Notes: a model not told the origin generated them from the sequence alone. A DNA stretch of 64,000 nt from Gigantopelta aegis (GCF_016097555.1 NC_054713.1:40968895-41032894), one strand, 5' to 3'; positions 15,681 through 26,924 are shown, counted from the first letter of the stretch. Numbers and translations: made by a program.

Positions 15681-15987
15681 CTCTCTACTTTACAAACAGC
15701 TGTTGTCAACAAAACTATATTCTTAATCTATTTCTATTATTATTAAAACAATTTAAAGTATATTTTACACACAACAAAAACAACTCAAGATCAGTTTCAA
15801 GGTTTATAAAATTGGAAATGAAAATCAATGCACACATTGAATGTGAATCACGTTATGTTTCATATTTACGTCGAAGACCGAAATACGTACCCGACAACCG
15901 CACTCGATTGACTTGGGTCGGATTTCTTCCGCTGATTAAAAGCGCCAAAACAACACCGATTGCAGGGGCGGATCTAGAATGGAAGGA

Positions 15988-16112
15988 AGGAAGGAAATGT
16001 TTTATTTAACGACGCACTCAACACATTTTATTTACGATTATATGGTTAAGGACTACACAGATATTGACAGAGGAAACCCGTTTCGATTAGCAGAAAGGGA
16101 TCTTTTATAGCA
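15988..16112 (-). mobile_element. SINE, type B, truncated
   Basis: The 3' end of a minus-strand copy (TTTATTTAACGACGCACTCA, AGAGGAAACCCG), broken before the body. Confidence 0.85.
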
Positions 16113-16224
16113 GTAATTGGTAAGTTTTGCAACCTAAACTTCTTGGAGTGGGATTAGTAGCGTGAATGGAGGTAACATTTTTCTCAATTTAATCTCTCTC
16201 TCTCTCTCTCGTGGTTTCCAGGGG

Positions 16225-16350
16225 ATTCAAGAAAGATTTCAGGCAAGTTCATTTTGCCCGAATATCTATCTGTTTTGCCCGATTTTGAGAATTTGCTCCA
16301 GCCCTAGGGGAGGCAGTTGCCCTCACCCTCCCCTGTCTCGTACGCTTATG
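16225..16350 (+). repeat. Dispersed repeat F, 3' part
   Basis: Contains CATTTTGCCCGAATATCTAT, GAGAATTTGCTCCAGCCC and GGCAGTTGCCCTCACCCTCC. Confidence 0.7.
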
Positions 16351-16869
16351 CACTAATTCTAGAGGGGTTTGGAGCATATTGTTGTGGAAAACTGTGAAAA
16401 CTAGATGTCCTAAAATTCCATTTTGGTGCATTCTAGAACTATAATTCTTCATGACAAAATTTTAATACTGGTAACTGCCAATAATATGGGGTGGTTGTTT
16501 GGGATTTTTTGGGTGTGGGGGTTGGGGTTCGCTAAGCCTAATCCTTAGCGGTGCTCCGCTTTGCCTCCTTCTTCTTTCAACCTGTCCGAACAGCGCTTCG
16601 ACGTGCGTCATCATGGAACTGCCCTGCCCATGGATGGACGCTCGATCGGGACATTGTTCTGTTTATGTCGGTCCTGAAGAGCGTTGTGACCATGCACCTG
16701 TTCCTGGACAGTTATAGAAAAGTTCTGACAATGGATTAAACTGGGAGTTGATTAGCCGACGTCGTGACAGCTATCGTGTTGCTCCACGTGTCAGTGGTTC
16801 TGCTTTCAACAACAGCGTCTATTCGCTTATAAATAGATGGTAGGATATGCATTGGACACACGTCATAGC
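16350..16869. other. Unassigned segment with a TATA-like motif
   Basis: A short open frame runs about 16550-16739 but matches no family I know. CTTATAAATAG at 16827-16837, about 40 bases before a minisatellite, resembles a TATA box. Whether it serves a transcript is unknown. Confidence 0.3.
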
Positions 16870-17385
16870 AGACGACGGACGTTCGTCAGATCAGATCAAA
16901 GCTCTGCGTGCCTGTACCAAAAACGTGGCACAACGTTCGTCAGATCAGATCAAAGCTCTGCGTGCCTGTACCAAACACGTGGCACAACGTTCGTCAGATC
17001 AGATCAAAGCTCTGCGTGCCTGTACCAAACCCTAGCACAACGTTCGTCAGATCAGATCAAAGCTCTGCGTGCCTGTACTTAAAACGTGGCACAACGTTTG
17101 TCAGATCAGATCAAAGCTCTGCGTGCCCGTACAAACAAAAGTGGCACAACGTTTGTCAGATCAGATCAAAGCTCTGCGTGCCCGTACAAAAAAAAAGTGG
17201 CACAACGTTTGTCAGATCAGATCAAAGCTCTGCGTGCCCGTACAAAAAAAAAGTGGCACGTTTGTCAGATCAGATCAAAGCTCTGCGTGCCCGTACAAAA
17301 AAAAAGTGGCACAACGTTCGGTCTAATCAGATCAAAGCTCTGCGTGCCTGTACCAAAAACGTGGCACAACGTTCGTCAGTTCAAA
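16870..17385. repeat. 54-bp minisatellite, about 9-10 copies
   Basis: The unit is CGTTCGTCAGATCAGATCAA then AGCTCTGCGTGCCTGTACC and AAAAACGTGGCACAA. Because 54 is a multiple of three, all frames stay open across many copies; later copies vary in an A-run and drift out of frame, which argues against coding. Confidence 0.93.
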
Positions 17386-17479
17386 AAAGTTCAGAGAAAA
17401 AGTGACGAACCAAGGGAAGTGTACAGAACAGCGTATACTGAATAGCGTTGCAAACGCATGAGGAAAAAAGACAGTTGTA

Positions 17480-17930
17480 GCATTTCTACGTGTGTAAGGA
17501 GAAATACCTACGAAAACTCTAAACGTCGTTAAAGAGAAGTTTCCTGAACTAGACTACAAATATTTTTTAAAAGAAAAACAGACGAAGCATCCATATGAAA
17601 TAAGACGAAAACTCCAAACAATTATAATGAGAAGTATAGACGAAAACTCCAAACCATCATAAAGAGAAAGACGGACAATAATTCCATACGCCTGTAGAGA
17701 ACAGTACAGACGACAGTTCCATACACCTGCAAAGTGAAGTACAAATGAAAAAACGTCATACGCCTGTAAAAAGAAGTATATAATAACTAGAACTGTAAAG
17801 GTTTGAAGCGAGAAGTGCAGACGAAAACTGTCCACCGCTGTAAAGAGAAGTATAGACCGAACACGCTTCATACATCTGTAGAAAGTGTAGATATGAAGAC
17901 TCCATACACGTGTAAGGTAAGTACTAACCA
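17480..17930. repeat. Degenerate ~40-bp repeat
   Basis: Variants of GTAAAGAGAAGTATAGACGA and AAACTCCATACACCT recur about ten times. The open frame on the minus strand here is a by-product. Confidence 0.7.
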
Positions 17931-17984
17931 AAAATAGATATACTGTATTTTTTAAAATTGTTTTTTTTTTAACGACCACCAGAG

Positions 17985-18395
17985 CACATTGATCTATTAC
18001 TTATTATCGTCGGCTATTGGGTGTCAAACCTCTTCAGTGGCCCATTGAGCTATTACTTATTATCGTCGGCTATTGGGTGTCAAACCTCCTCTTCGGTGGC
18101 CCATTGAGCTATTACTTATTATCGTCGGCTATTGGGTGTCAAACCTCCTCTTCGGTGGCCCATTGAGCTATTTCTCGTGCCAGTCGGTGCACCACGACTG
18201 GTATATGAAAGACCGTGGTATGTGATATCTTGCCTTGGGTTTGTTGTATATAAAAGATCTCTTGTTGTTAATGGAAAAATGTAGCAGTTTTCCTCTTTAA
18301 AACGATATGTTGGAATTACCAAATGTTTGACACTCGATAGCCTATGATAAATAAATCAATATGATCTAGTGGTGTCGTTAAACAAAACAAAAATG
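17985..18395 (+). mobile_element. SINE, type A, with internal 58-bp triplication
   Basis: AGCTATTACTTATTATCGTC, GGCTATTGGGTGTCAAACC and GGTGGCCCATTG form three tandem units, joining the type A 3' motif (CGGCTATTGGGTGTCAAA, in antisense) to its mid-body motif. A normal body and tail follow to GTCGTTAAACAAAAC. The array looks like a rearrangement of two facing SINEs. Confidence 0.8.
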
Positions 18396-18397
18396 TT

Positions 18398-18656
18398 GTT
18401 AGGTCAGGGCGACCTATTAATGGGGATCCTTGTCCGGGCCATATCGTCTTTACCAATCCATATAAGATCATCAAACCTTGCATGAAAGTACAGCTGGGAA
18501 TCAAGGTATTAACTAGGTTACTGCAACCTATCTGTTACGGATTACTGTACATTAAAGGAAATCATTGTTAGGGGCATATCTTCTTTATCAATTTATATAA
18601 AAATTATCAAACCTTAAAGGCGTGTACATGTATGCAAATACAACTAGGGATACTGG
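18398..18656. repeat. Diverged two-copy tandem duplication
   Basis: TTGTTAGGTCAGGGCGACC to ATCATCAAACCTTGCATG (about 18398-18510) recurs in diverged form from 18564 (TTGTTAGGGGCATATCTTCT, TTATCAAACCTTAAAGGCG). Confidence 0.65.
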
Positions 18657-19072
18657 TAGGGTCTCCACGAGTACTCGAGTACAGGTCGAGTCTAGTAAGA
18701 CTCAAGACCGTTCACAGGATTCGAGTACCCGTGCAAAGCATATGATAGAATGAGATAGCACATTAATGTGCCTATATCCAGTTAAGGTTCAAGCACCGTG
18801 CAAGGAAGAGCATTCTCATTTAATTATATTTTTTACGTCGTTTTGCCATATGCTTGCCGCAGGTTAAATCACAGGGCTATGAGAATGTGCGCAATGCAAT
18901 ACAATGGCATTATTTGGCATCCGTGTTCAGCACTGGAATTAAGATGCATAATGCTATTTTACTTTATTCCTTAGTCTCATCATCATCTAGTGCAAGTGTC
19001 AGGTATTTGGGTCCGGGTGGAGTTTCACCTTCGAGTACTCGAATCCAATATTTTGGACTCGTGGAGGCCCTA
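18657..19072. mobile_element. hAT-type MITE with perfect 8-bp target duplication
   Basis: GATACTGG flanks both sides (18649-18656 and 19073-19080). The inverted ends are TAGGGTCTCCACGAGT and TAGGGCCTCCACGAGT. The element is 416 bases without a transposase. The 8-base duplication is the hAT hallmark. It ends about 170 bases before the receptor's first coding exon. Confidence 0.93.
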
Positions 19073-19269
19073 GATACTGGTGTGTCACGTACCAAAGGCC
19101 TTAACTAGTTTTTTGTTGGTTTTTCACCTTTTGCTTGTTTTGGTTTGGCTTGGGTTTTGTTGGTGTTTTCGTGTTTGTTGTTGTTGGTTTGAAAGTATTC
19201 ATGATTAATTTTATATGAAAATCTTATTAATTTTGTAGGAAGCAAAGCGTTGATACGCGAAGTCAAAAC

Positions 19270-20930
19270 ATGAAGCATCATCACTTGATTGGAATTCTCT
19301 TTGTTCTAGAAGTAGGACTAGTTAGTGTCGATGTGTCCACCGTCGAGAAAACGTTGCGGACTAAATCGTTAGATACCCGGAACAAACCGAAATTCTTTAA
19401 TACCAATTGGCTATCTAATGCGGAACTTAGCCTACAAAGGTTTTTCAAGTTTCGAAATGATACCAAGGTCTGTAGCAGTAGCGTGACGTCATGCAAAGGC
19501 GCGTGCGGACAATATCGCGCCATTCCTTGCTCTTGCGACTTCGCCTGCCAGCTGTATGAAAACTGCTGCGAAGATTTTTTAGACTTCTGTCAGAGTATTA
19601 CTCTGGACCAGATCAAAGAAAATTATCTACCTATCGTCAACATATCCGTCAATATCGGGTGTCATCCGTACGTCCCTTTTCTACTGATATCGGGTTGTCC
19701 AGCAGACGTGGACACTAAAGCCAGCAGACGATGTCTGAAGAATGACCCTAACACCATGGCAGATGTCGTGCCGGTCTCCATATTTGAATTCAACCTGCAC
19801 TTCAAAAACAGATTCTGCGCCGAGTGCAATGGGGTGTACAGCACGGAGTATTGGTCGGGTTCGGTTGTCGGTGAAGCTGGCTTTGGAGGATTGCATAACT
19901 TCATGCGTGGCCTTTCGAGAGACGAATTGATCATCGAATGGAAGACTCCACCGCTCACAAATATGCGGCCATGTTTTCCGGCCGTTCAAGAAGAAAGAAG
20001 TGAAGCTTCTGCTGCAAACAGTAGCAACGTTAGTTCGATTTTATGCAACGCCTTTACGTCGTACGTACGTTCTACCGAAACAGGAAAGCGCTACCGCAAC
20101 AGGTTCTGTTTTGAAGGACTTGATGACAGCAATTCCAGCAACGTATCGTGCGAACCAGAAACTGATATTCCAGCCTCCGGGTCAGACAATGTGTCATTCA
20201 CGTTTAGAAAAGGACCTGGAGACAACGAATGGCTGATATCGGAGATGTCGAATCCACCTAGACACGTGAGCGTGTTGACTTGTTACGACAACGGGACTAC
20301 GTCTTGCAAAATAACCCACTGCGTCGAGTCCTACACCCTGCAGGAAGGATCGTGTCAAAGGCGTCGCGTGAAGCTGAATATCAAAAGCACCATCAACCCG
20401 ACGGACTCTGGCATGGAGGATCCGCCTTACGAATCCATGGAAACCTTTGTCTCCAGACTATCGCGGTTTCTGATACGTCACATGGGACACCTCGGCGCTG
20501 AAGGAAGCCGGTGCGTGTTGGACAGCGAGACTAAATCGTTGATCTACGACGACGACGACGACGACGACGTCATCTGGAAACTGGATCAGACCTTCCTCTG
20601 CAAGTCTAGATCTGGCGACGATGTTCTGGACAAGCTTACTTTCTTTCAGACAGATCTCTCGTTAAAAATGACAAGAGCATTGAAGCTTGCTTTTTCGCAA
20701 CTGACGGTCAAAGTGGACGCTAAGTTTGCCGTCTGCTTGATGGACGAGGACTCCGTCTCGACCGTGTACGACGTCTGTTTCCAAACGGCCAGTAAAGGGA
20801 CGGCGCCCGCCAGAGTTCTCCGGGCCAGTGAGTATGTGGAGTCCATCGTTTCGAATGTCGTCTGCACCATATCCGTCGTGTCACTCTTCATCCGGCTGAT
20901 CCTGCAGGCGTTCATACCTTTCTATCAGAC
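19270..20930 (+). CDS. Receptor exon 1: signal peptide, SMB domain, ectodomain, TM1
   Basis: The exon opens at 19240 after TTAATTTTGTAG; the ATG follows 30 bases later. It ends CAGAC/GTAAGC in phase 2. It encodes 553 residues plus two bases of a Thr codon. The large ectodomain is on a single exon. Confidence 0.92.
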
Positions 20931-23900
20931 GTAAGCTGTTGGCATTTCATTTTAGTTACTTTTACCAGACATTCATGAACATGTAACACCCTGTCCTGTC
21001 TGCCATGCTCTCTCCTGTCCTGCCCTATCGCTTTGCCTTGCCTTATCATCCTGCCCTGCCCTGCCCTGCCCTGCCCTGCCCTGCCCTGCCCTGCCCTGCC
21101 CTGCCCTGCCTTACCTGTCTTACCATGAATTCATTGTTCATTTTAGTTACTTTTACCAGGCATTCATAAACATGTAACGCCGTGCCCTACCCGACCCTGC
21201 CCAACTTTATCATATTTGGCCTTGCTTTACTTTGTTTTGCCTTGCCTTACAAAGCTACATACATGCATCACCATGAATTCAGTGCTCTCAAACAAAAGTG
21301 AAAATGAAAGGCTAATTATGAAAAGTAGGTTCTGCAAAATTGTGAGTGTAATATGTGCTATTGATTGCAGTCTGAAATATTATGTGAAAACTATGTGTAT
21401 TGTATAGAAAGGTAAACCCAACATTTTGCTCATTTGTCTTGGGAGAGCGGGATCTAACTCAGTTGGAAGAGCTCTCGCCTGAGGTGCCTGCATCGCAAAA
21501 TCGACCCACCTCAGTAGACCGTGTGTCGTTAAATAAAATAAACTTTAACTTTTTCCTTGTAAGTTTTTTTTACTTCACTTTGTTTTTTAATTTCTTTTCA
21601 TTAGTGACCCCGGCAAGGTCCAGTTCTGCCTGTGCCTGACCCTGTTCATCGCCTACGTGGTGTTCCTGCTGGGCGAGATCGTGCCCAAACGAAGCACCAT
21701 TTGTGTGGTTCTGTCCGTCGTCACGCACTGGGGATTTCTCAGCGCTCTCTTGTGGATGAACATGATCGCCTTCAAGATGTGGCAGACGTTTAGGTCGTGG
21801 AAGTGTCAGGTAGGCAGGTGGCATGTACTAAACTCTGTATGTGGATGGTGATGATGATGATGATGATGATGATGAACATGATCGCCTTCAAGATGTGGCA
21901 CACGTTCAGGTCGTGGAGGTGCCAGGTAGGCAAGTGGCATTTACTAAACAGTGGATGTGGATAGTGGTGGTGATGATGATGATGATGATGATGATGATGG
22001 TGGTGGTGGCATGTACTAAAAATGGATGTGGATGGTGATGATGACAGTTGTATTTACTAACTAGTGGATGTGGATGATGATGATGATGATAGTGGTGATG
22101 AACATGATCGCCTTCAAGATGTGGCAGACGTTCCGGTCATGGAGGTGTCAGGTAGGCAGGTGTATTTACTCATGATAGTGATGACGATGACGATGATGGT
22201 GGTGGTGGTGGTAATAGCGTAGACAGTGCTCATGTAGTGTTCTCAAGTAATTAGATGGTGTTGTTGGTGGTCGTGGTGGTGGTGGTGGTGGTGGTGATGA
22301 TGAAGATTAAATTGTTTGTGGTGGTGATATTGTAGGCAATGGTGATCAGGCAGTTGTCCTCAGTTAATTAGTAGCAGATGGTGCTAATGGTGGTGATGAT
22401 AATGTTGATGATGGTGGTGTCATTGAAAGCAGTGGTAATCAGTTATTAGTGGCGAATACTAATGAGGATTATTGTAGTCATGGCGATTGAACGATACAAT
22501 GATAATAATAAAATAGCCAGTTGTCCTAAGCTGATTAATAGCAGATAATGATGATGGTGGTGGGGGTAAGGTCATTAGTGGATGTTGCTACTGAAGATGG
22601 TGATTATGATGCTGCTGCTGCTGATTATGATGATGACGACGACGACGATGTTGGTGTTAGTCTTAGGATATTCTGGTAGTGGGGGTGGGACGTAGCCCAT
22701 TGGTACAGCGCTTGCTTGATGTGTGGTCGGTGTGGAATCGATCCCTGTCGGTGGGCCCATTGGGCTATTTCTCGTTCCAGCCAGTGCCACCTGTTGGTGA
22801 GATGGTGCATATAAAAGATCCCTTGCTGCTCAATATATGTGTGGTCCTTAACAATATGTCTGACGCCATATAACCGTAAATAAAATGTGTTGGGTGCGTC
22901 GTTAAATAAAACATTTCCTTCCTTCTGGTTGTGGTGACTATGGTAAGTTAGTCGGCTTCAAATGGCGATTTCAACGACGATGATAGCATGGTGATGATAA
23001 CAACGATTACATTGTTATCAGTAATGGTTGAGGTATTACCGTAGATCTTTAGAGTAGTGGTGTTGTCCTTCTTTTCATTCGACGGGACGGGGTGTAGCCC
23101 AGTGGTAAAGCGCTCACTTTATGTTTGATCAGTTTGGGATCGATCCCCGTCAGTGGATCCATTAGGCTATTTAACGTTTCAGCCAGTGCTCCACGACTGG
23201 TGCAACAAAGGCCGTGGTATGTGCTATGTGCTATCCTGTCTGTGGGATGGTACATATAAAAGATCCCTTGCTACTAATGGAAATATTGTAGTGGGGTGTC
23301 CTCTCTATGACTGTGTCAAAATGACCATATGCCGATGATTAATGAATCAACGTGCTCTAGTAGTGTCTTTAAATAAAACAGACAACATTTTCGTTCGTTT
23401 GACGACTACACGTTGAGGCCAGCTATGACTATGAATGACACTGTCTTCTGTATGTTGATCACTTTTAGCACCATACATCTTCTTCTGGAGTGTTGTTGTA
23501 GTTGTTCAGGTAGTGTCCCTCAGCTGCTGTAGATTTTTGCAGTCTTGGAAGACATCTTCGGTCGTCTATTCTGGTTCTCCACAGGAGCACATGGAAGAGG
23601 GTACCAGCCGGAACCGCTTATGCATGTGTTGGTTCAGTCTGTTGTGTCCAGTCCTTAGTCGGAACATGATCACCTGTTCATGCCGAGTTAGCTGGAAATA
23701 ACCATCAGTTAGTTTGGGAGATCTGTAGAGTGATTTAATACGGGTTTTCATGTCTGTTTTGTCCTTAATGCAGTCCTCTGTTTGTTTGTTTTTAATTCCT
23801 GCAGGTAAACCCCAAGACGACGTTCACCCTGTGTCGGTCCGCTGTGTTCGCGGTGGTGCCGCCTCTACTAACCGTCATCACGGCCCTGCTTCTCGACAAC

Positions 23901-24410
23901 TTCATCCCGGACAGCGACTACAGCCCCAACTACGGCAACGACGTCTGCTGGATCACCAAATCGGCCAGCATGATCGTCTTCTTCGTTATCCCGTCCAACT
24001 TCATCACCATCGTCAACAGCGTCTTCGTCTACCTGGCTCTCCTCGGCATCTGGAAGGAGAGAAAAGCCTTCAGAGTCGTGGCCACCGTCAACAGAAAAAT
24101 GGACCTTGAACTCGCCGCCAAGGTCATCGTCCTGGTCGGGGTCACGTGGTTGGTGGGGCTGTTCGCCATCGTGCTCAAGTACGACTTCGCATGGATGCTT
24201 TTCACGATCATCAACGGGTCCCTCGGGTTTCTGATCAGCTTCGCGCTGCTCTGTAATCGCAGGATGTACCACATCGCGAAGAAGCCCATCGCGCGGTGCA
24301 TACAGCGACTGACCCACCGCGAGGTAGTAGAACCGTCCGTCGCAAGCGTCAGCACGTCTGCTTACAAATTGTCGGCGCAGTCTTATAAAGTTTCGATCGA
24401 CACCTCGTAA
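19270..24410 (+). CDS. Somatomedin-B-domain seven-helix receptor (secretin/adhesion/Methuselah-like)
   Basis: Three coding exons (19270-20930, 21605-21809, 23805-24410) give 823 residues. A signal peptide (MKHHHLIGILFVLEVGLVSV) precedes a somatomedin-B module at residues 68-107 with its eight cysteines (CKGACGQYRAIPCSCDFAC, CC, C). A long cysteine- and NxS/T-rich ectodomain follows, with an Asp7 run near residue 430. TM1 lies about 525-546, TM2 and TM3 in exon 2, TM4-TM7 in exon 3. The expected disulfide pair is C587 (top of TM3) with C670 (NDVCWI). GVTWLVGLFA in TM6 and NGSLGFLISFALLCNRRM in TM7 are class B-like. I see no GPS cleavage site, which fits Methuselah-like receptors better than true adhesion GPCRs. 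The ligand is unknown. An acceptor at 19239 shows a 5' untranslated exon upstream. Confidence 0.9.
20947..21180. repeat. Intron duplication around a (CCTGC)n tract
   Basis: TTCATTTTAGTTACTTTTAC, CATTCATGAACATGTAAC and their near-copy at 21133-21178 bracket a CCTGC pentanucleotide run at about 21052-21112. Confidence 0.85.
21447..21550 (+). mobile_element. SINE, type D, body deleted
   Basis: Head GCGGGATCTAACTCAGTTGG to CACCTCAGTAGACC is joined directly to the tail GTGTGTCGTTAAATAAAATA. The whole body is absent. Confidence 0.8.
21605..21809 (+). CDS. Receptor exon 2: TM2-TM3
   Basis: Acceptor TTCATTAG, donor TGTCAG/GTAGGC; 205 bases, phase 2 to phase 0. It encodes DPGKVQFCLCLTLFIAYVVF through AFKMWQTFRSWKCQ. 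Its last 55 bases and donor are copied twice in the following intron. Confidence 0.93.
21755..22165 (+). repeat. Three copies of receptor exon 2 end plus donor
   Basis: GATGAACATGATCGCCTTCA through TGTCAG/GTAGGCAGGTG occurs in the exon (from 21755) and at 21871 and 22097. The extra copies keep the GT donor but lack a nearby acceptor and follow (GAT)n. Reading from exon 2 into the first copy meets a stop quickly. Confidence 0.92.
21841..22680. repeat. (GAT/GGT)n-rich intronic microsatellite field
   Basis: Several GAT, GGT and GAC trinucleotide runs are separated by short unique sequence and the copied exon ends. Confidence 0.9.
22684..22925 (+). mobile_element. SINE, type B
   Basis: Head GGACGTAGCCCATTGGTACA, a shortened body, then GGTGCATATAAAAGATCCC and tail GTCGTTAAATAAAACATTTC. 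Confidence 0.9.
23088..23395 (+). mobile_element. SINE, type A
   Basis: Head GTGTAGCCCAGTGGTAAAGC, B-box-like GGGATCGATCCCCGTC, common body, then a tail with CCGATGATTAATGAATCAAC and GTGTCTTTAAATAAAAC. Confidence 0.88.
23440..23765 (-). mobile_element. LINE 3' fragment (C-terminal part of ORF2)
   Basis: The minus strand encodes LTRHEQVIMFRLRTGHNRLN and PSSMCSCGEPE, the typical end region of a non-LTR retrotransposon ORF2 (arthropod/mollusc I, Jockey or RTE-like groups). A related fragment is in the triplicated block. It is a 5'-truncated remnant inside the receptor's second intron. Confidence 0.75.
23805..24410 (+). CDS. Receptor exon 3: TM4-TM7 and C-terminal tail
   Basis: Acceptor TTCCTGCAG; 606 bases to a TAA stop. 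It encodes VNPKTTFTLCRSAVFAVVPP through a Ser/Thr-rich tail ending SYKVSIDTS. Codon use is strongly C/G-ending. Confidence 0.94.
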   Translation, partial: VNPKTTFTLCRSAVFAVVPPLLTVITALLLDNFIPDSDYSPNYGNDVCWITKSASMIVFFVIPSNFITIVNSVFVYLALLGIWKERKAFRVVATVNRKMDLELAAKVIVLVGVTWLVGLFAIVLKYDFAWMLFTIINGSLGFLISFALLCNRRMYHIAKKPIARCIQRLTHREVVEPSVASVSTSAYKLSAQSYKVSIDTS

Positions 24411-24435
24411 TTTAATGGTCACAATCTCGGGTATA

Positions 24436-24712
24436 TTTAGCACATTGATTTATTAATCATCGGCTATTTCCGTCAAACATTTGGTATTTTTTTACGTATA
24501 GTCTCAGAGAGGAAACCCGCTACACTGTTCCATTAGTAGCAAGGGTTTTTTATACGCACCTTCCCACGGACAGGATAGTACGTACCATGGCTTTTGATAT
24601 ACCAGTCGTGATGAACGAGAAATAGCCCAACTGGCCCACTGACTGGGATCGATCCTAGACAAACCGCCCATCGGGCGAGCGCTTTACAACTGGACTTCGT
24701 CCCACCCATAGC
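24436..24712 (-). mobile_element. SINE, type A
   Basis: Minus-strand copy just after the receptor's stop: GCACATTGATTTATTAATCA at the 3' end, GATATACCAGTCGTG in the body, GGGATCGATCCTAGAC in the head. Confidence 0.88.
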
Positions 24713-24907
24713 CTATTTAGAACATGTCATGGACAGAATTCTCAGGCGAAGAAAGCTGTTATGTCCACGACAAGCGTACTTAAACCATTTTCTGATGGAA
24801 GCATGCTAAAAAATTACCCACACCCCACAAATATTTTGATTATTTGAGATGTAAAAGTCTCCGACTCTAATTTTCGAAGAAAATACTTTTTCTTGTTTTC
24901 CCCCTTT

Positions 24908-25230
24908 TTGTAGAAGGAAGAAAATGATTTATTTAACGACGCACTCAAGACATTTTATTCACGGTTATATGGCGTCGGACATATGGTTAAGGACCACATA
25001 GATATTGAGAGAGGAAACCCGCTGTCGCCACGTCATGGGCTACTCTTTTTCGATTAGCAGTAAGGGATGTTTTATATGCACCAATCCACAAACAGGATAG
25101 TACATACCACGGCTTTTGTTACACCAGTTGTGGAGCACTGGCTGGAACGAGAAATAGCCCAATGGGGATCGATCCTTGACCGACCGCGCATCAAGCGAAC
25201 GCTTTACTACTGAGCTACGTTCCGGTCCCA
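24908..25230 (-). mobile_element. SINE, type B, full length
   Basis: Minus-strand copy from TTTATTTAACGACGCACTCA to CTACTGAGCTACGTTCCGG; all type B segments present. Confidence 0.92.
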
Positions 25231-25467
25231 TTTTTCATAGTTTCACATGAAATACATGTCTAGCTGCCATGCATAAATTAAAGAGGTTGTCCAGAGTTTG
25301 CTGCCATTGTGTTATGTTTCCAACTAACATTTAACCTTTTTAGCAACTACAGTTACAGATTAAATACATTGTGTTTGTTTATTTGTTGTATTATGCCCCC
25401 CCCCCCCCCACACCCTCTACCCAACCCCACCTTACCTTACTACTCCATTCAAATTTGATACTAAGTA

Positions 25468-25847
25468 TTAAAGTCGCAGACCCTAGTTTCAACCCGTGAA
25501 AATAGACACTAAGTTTGGTTAAGTTACAAACCTGTAACACATTTGGACAACGTTACAAGAGAGTAAAACAGGAGTCTGTGACGTTGAAACGGTGAAATAC
25601 CGTTAAAAATAGACTAAAAATCAACTCCATAAGTGTTATTTTTCAGACGCACGTGCGTTTTTAAAAATATGAAGAAAAAAACCACCATTTTGTGGTATTA
25701 GAAACACCAGAATGACCAGAAACACTTCGGTAAAAATGGATTATCTAAACAATAAAATATAACTAATGTTTGATTTCAGTTATCATAAACGGCTCTAATA
25801 GTGAAAAATATGCTTTAGTGTTTAAAAACTAGAGTCTGTCCCTTTAA
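25468..25847. mobile_element. TTAA-flanked MITE
   Basis: Bounded by TTAA on both sides, with ends AGTCGCAGACCCTAGTTT and, on the other strand, AGGGACAGACTCTAGTTT. The TTAA target suggests a piggyBac-type (or Kolobok-type) enzyme; none is encoded. Confidence 0.85.
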
Positions 25848-25859
25848 CTATACTGAGTA

Positions 25860-26790
25860 ACAGTTACCTGGTGTTCCGACATTAGTTGTAATGATAAACG
25901 TGTTTTGATATTAATTTTAATGATAAAAGTGCATTGTTATTGATTTTAATGATAAAAGTGTTGGGGTTTTTAAATAACCAAAAGCTAGTGTTCTGGTATT
26001 GGTTGTAATAATGAATATTGGATGTAATGAAAATATGTTGTACAATGATTTTTAGTATTTTGATATTTGTTTTAATGAAAATACTTTCTAGATAAGTGTT
26101 CTGTACTGGTTGTTTGATACTATAATTCTGCTATTGATTTTAAGTAACATTGGTTTTATTTATAAAATGTTCTGATACTAGTTGGTGTTCTGATATTGGT
26201 TGATGATAATAGTGTTCTGTTGATTTAATGATAAAATACGATAATAGTGTTCTGATATTGACTTAGATGACAACAGTGTTTTCATATTGGTTTTAATAAT
26301 AAAAAATGTTCTAATATTAGTTGTAATGATAAGTGTTCTGATATTGCTTGTTATGGTAATAGTATTCTAATATTAGATGATAAAAGCGTGCTGATATTGG
26401 TTGTTATGATAATAGTGTTCTGATATTGATTTAGATGATAAAATAGTGCTGATATTGGTTGTTATGATAATAGTGTTCTGATATTGACTTAGATGACAAC
26501 AGTGTTTTCATATTGGTTTTAATAATAAAAACTGTTCTAATATTAGTTGTAATGATAAGTGTTCTGATATTGCTTGTTATGGTAATAGTATTCTAATATT
26601 AGATGATAAAATCATGCTGATATTGGTTGTTATGATAATAGTGTTCTGATATTAATTTATATTATAAAAGTTTCTAATTTCCGTTTTAATGACGAAAGTA
26701 TTCTAATACAGGTTTTAATGATAAGCTTATTGGTTGAAATGATAAAATTATTTTAATATTAGCTGTAATGATAAAAGCGTTCTGATATTG
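25860..26790. repeat. AT-rich ~30-bp minisatellite with higher-order repeat
   Basis: Variants of GATAATAGTGTTCTGATATT and GGTTGTTAT recur about 30 times. A block of about 230 bases (from GACTTAGATGACAACAGTG) occurs twice, near 26255 and 26485, showing higher-order duplication. Confidence 0.85.
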
Positions 26791-26924
26791 AATGGAGAGG
26801 GTCGTTCAACAATTACGTAACGCTCTAGGGGGGGGGGGGTATCATGGGATGCCTTACGAAGAGTTATGGGGAAGGAGGGCGTGTATGTCATGAGCTGTAC
26901 ACCCTTTCCTTCATTGTATTAGTC

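Noticed and set aside
16837-17445. Repeat protein of up to 165 residues
   Set aside because: A 54-base repeat keeps all three frames open and later copies shift frame by A-run changes; coding is not supported.
21447-21520. tRNA gene
   Set aside because: Only a SINE head with tRNA-like boxes; no closed acceptor stem. The same holds for other SINE heads.
23868-24443. Minus-strand 191-residue frame
   Set aside because: Shadow of receptor exon 3; its strong codon bias leaves the antisense frame open.
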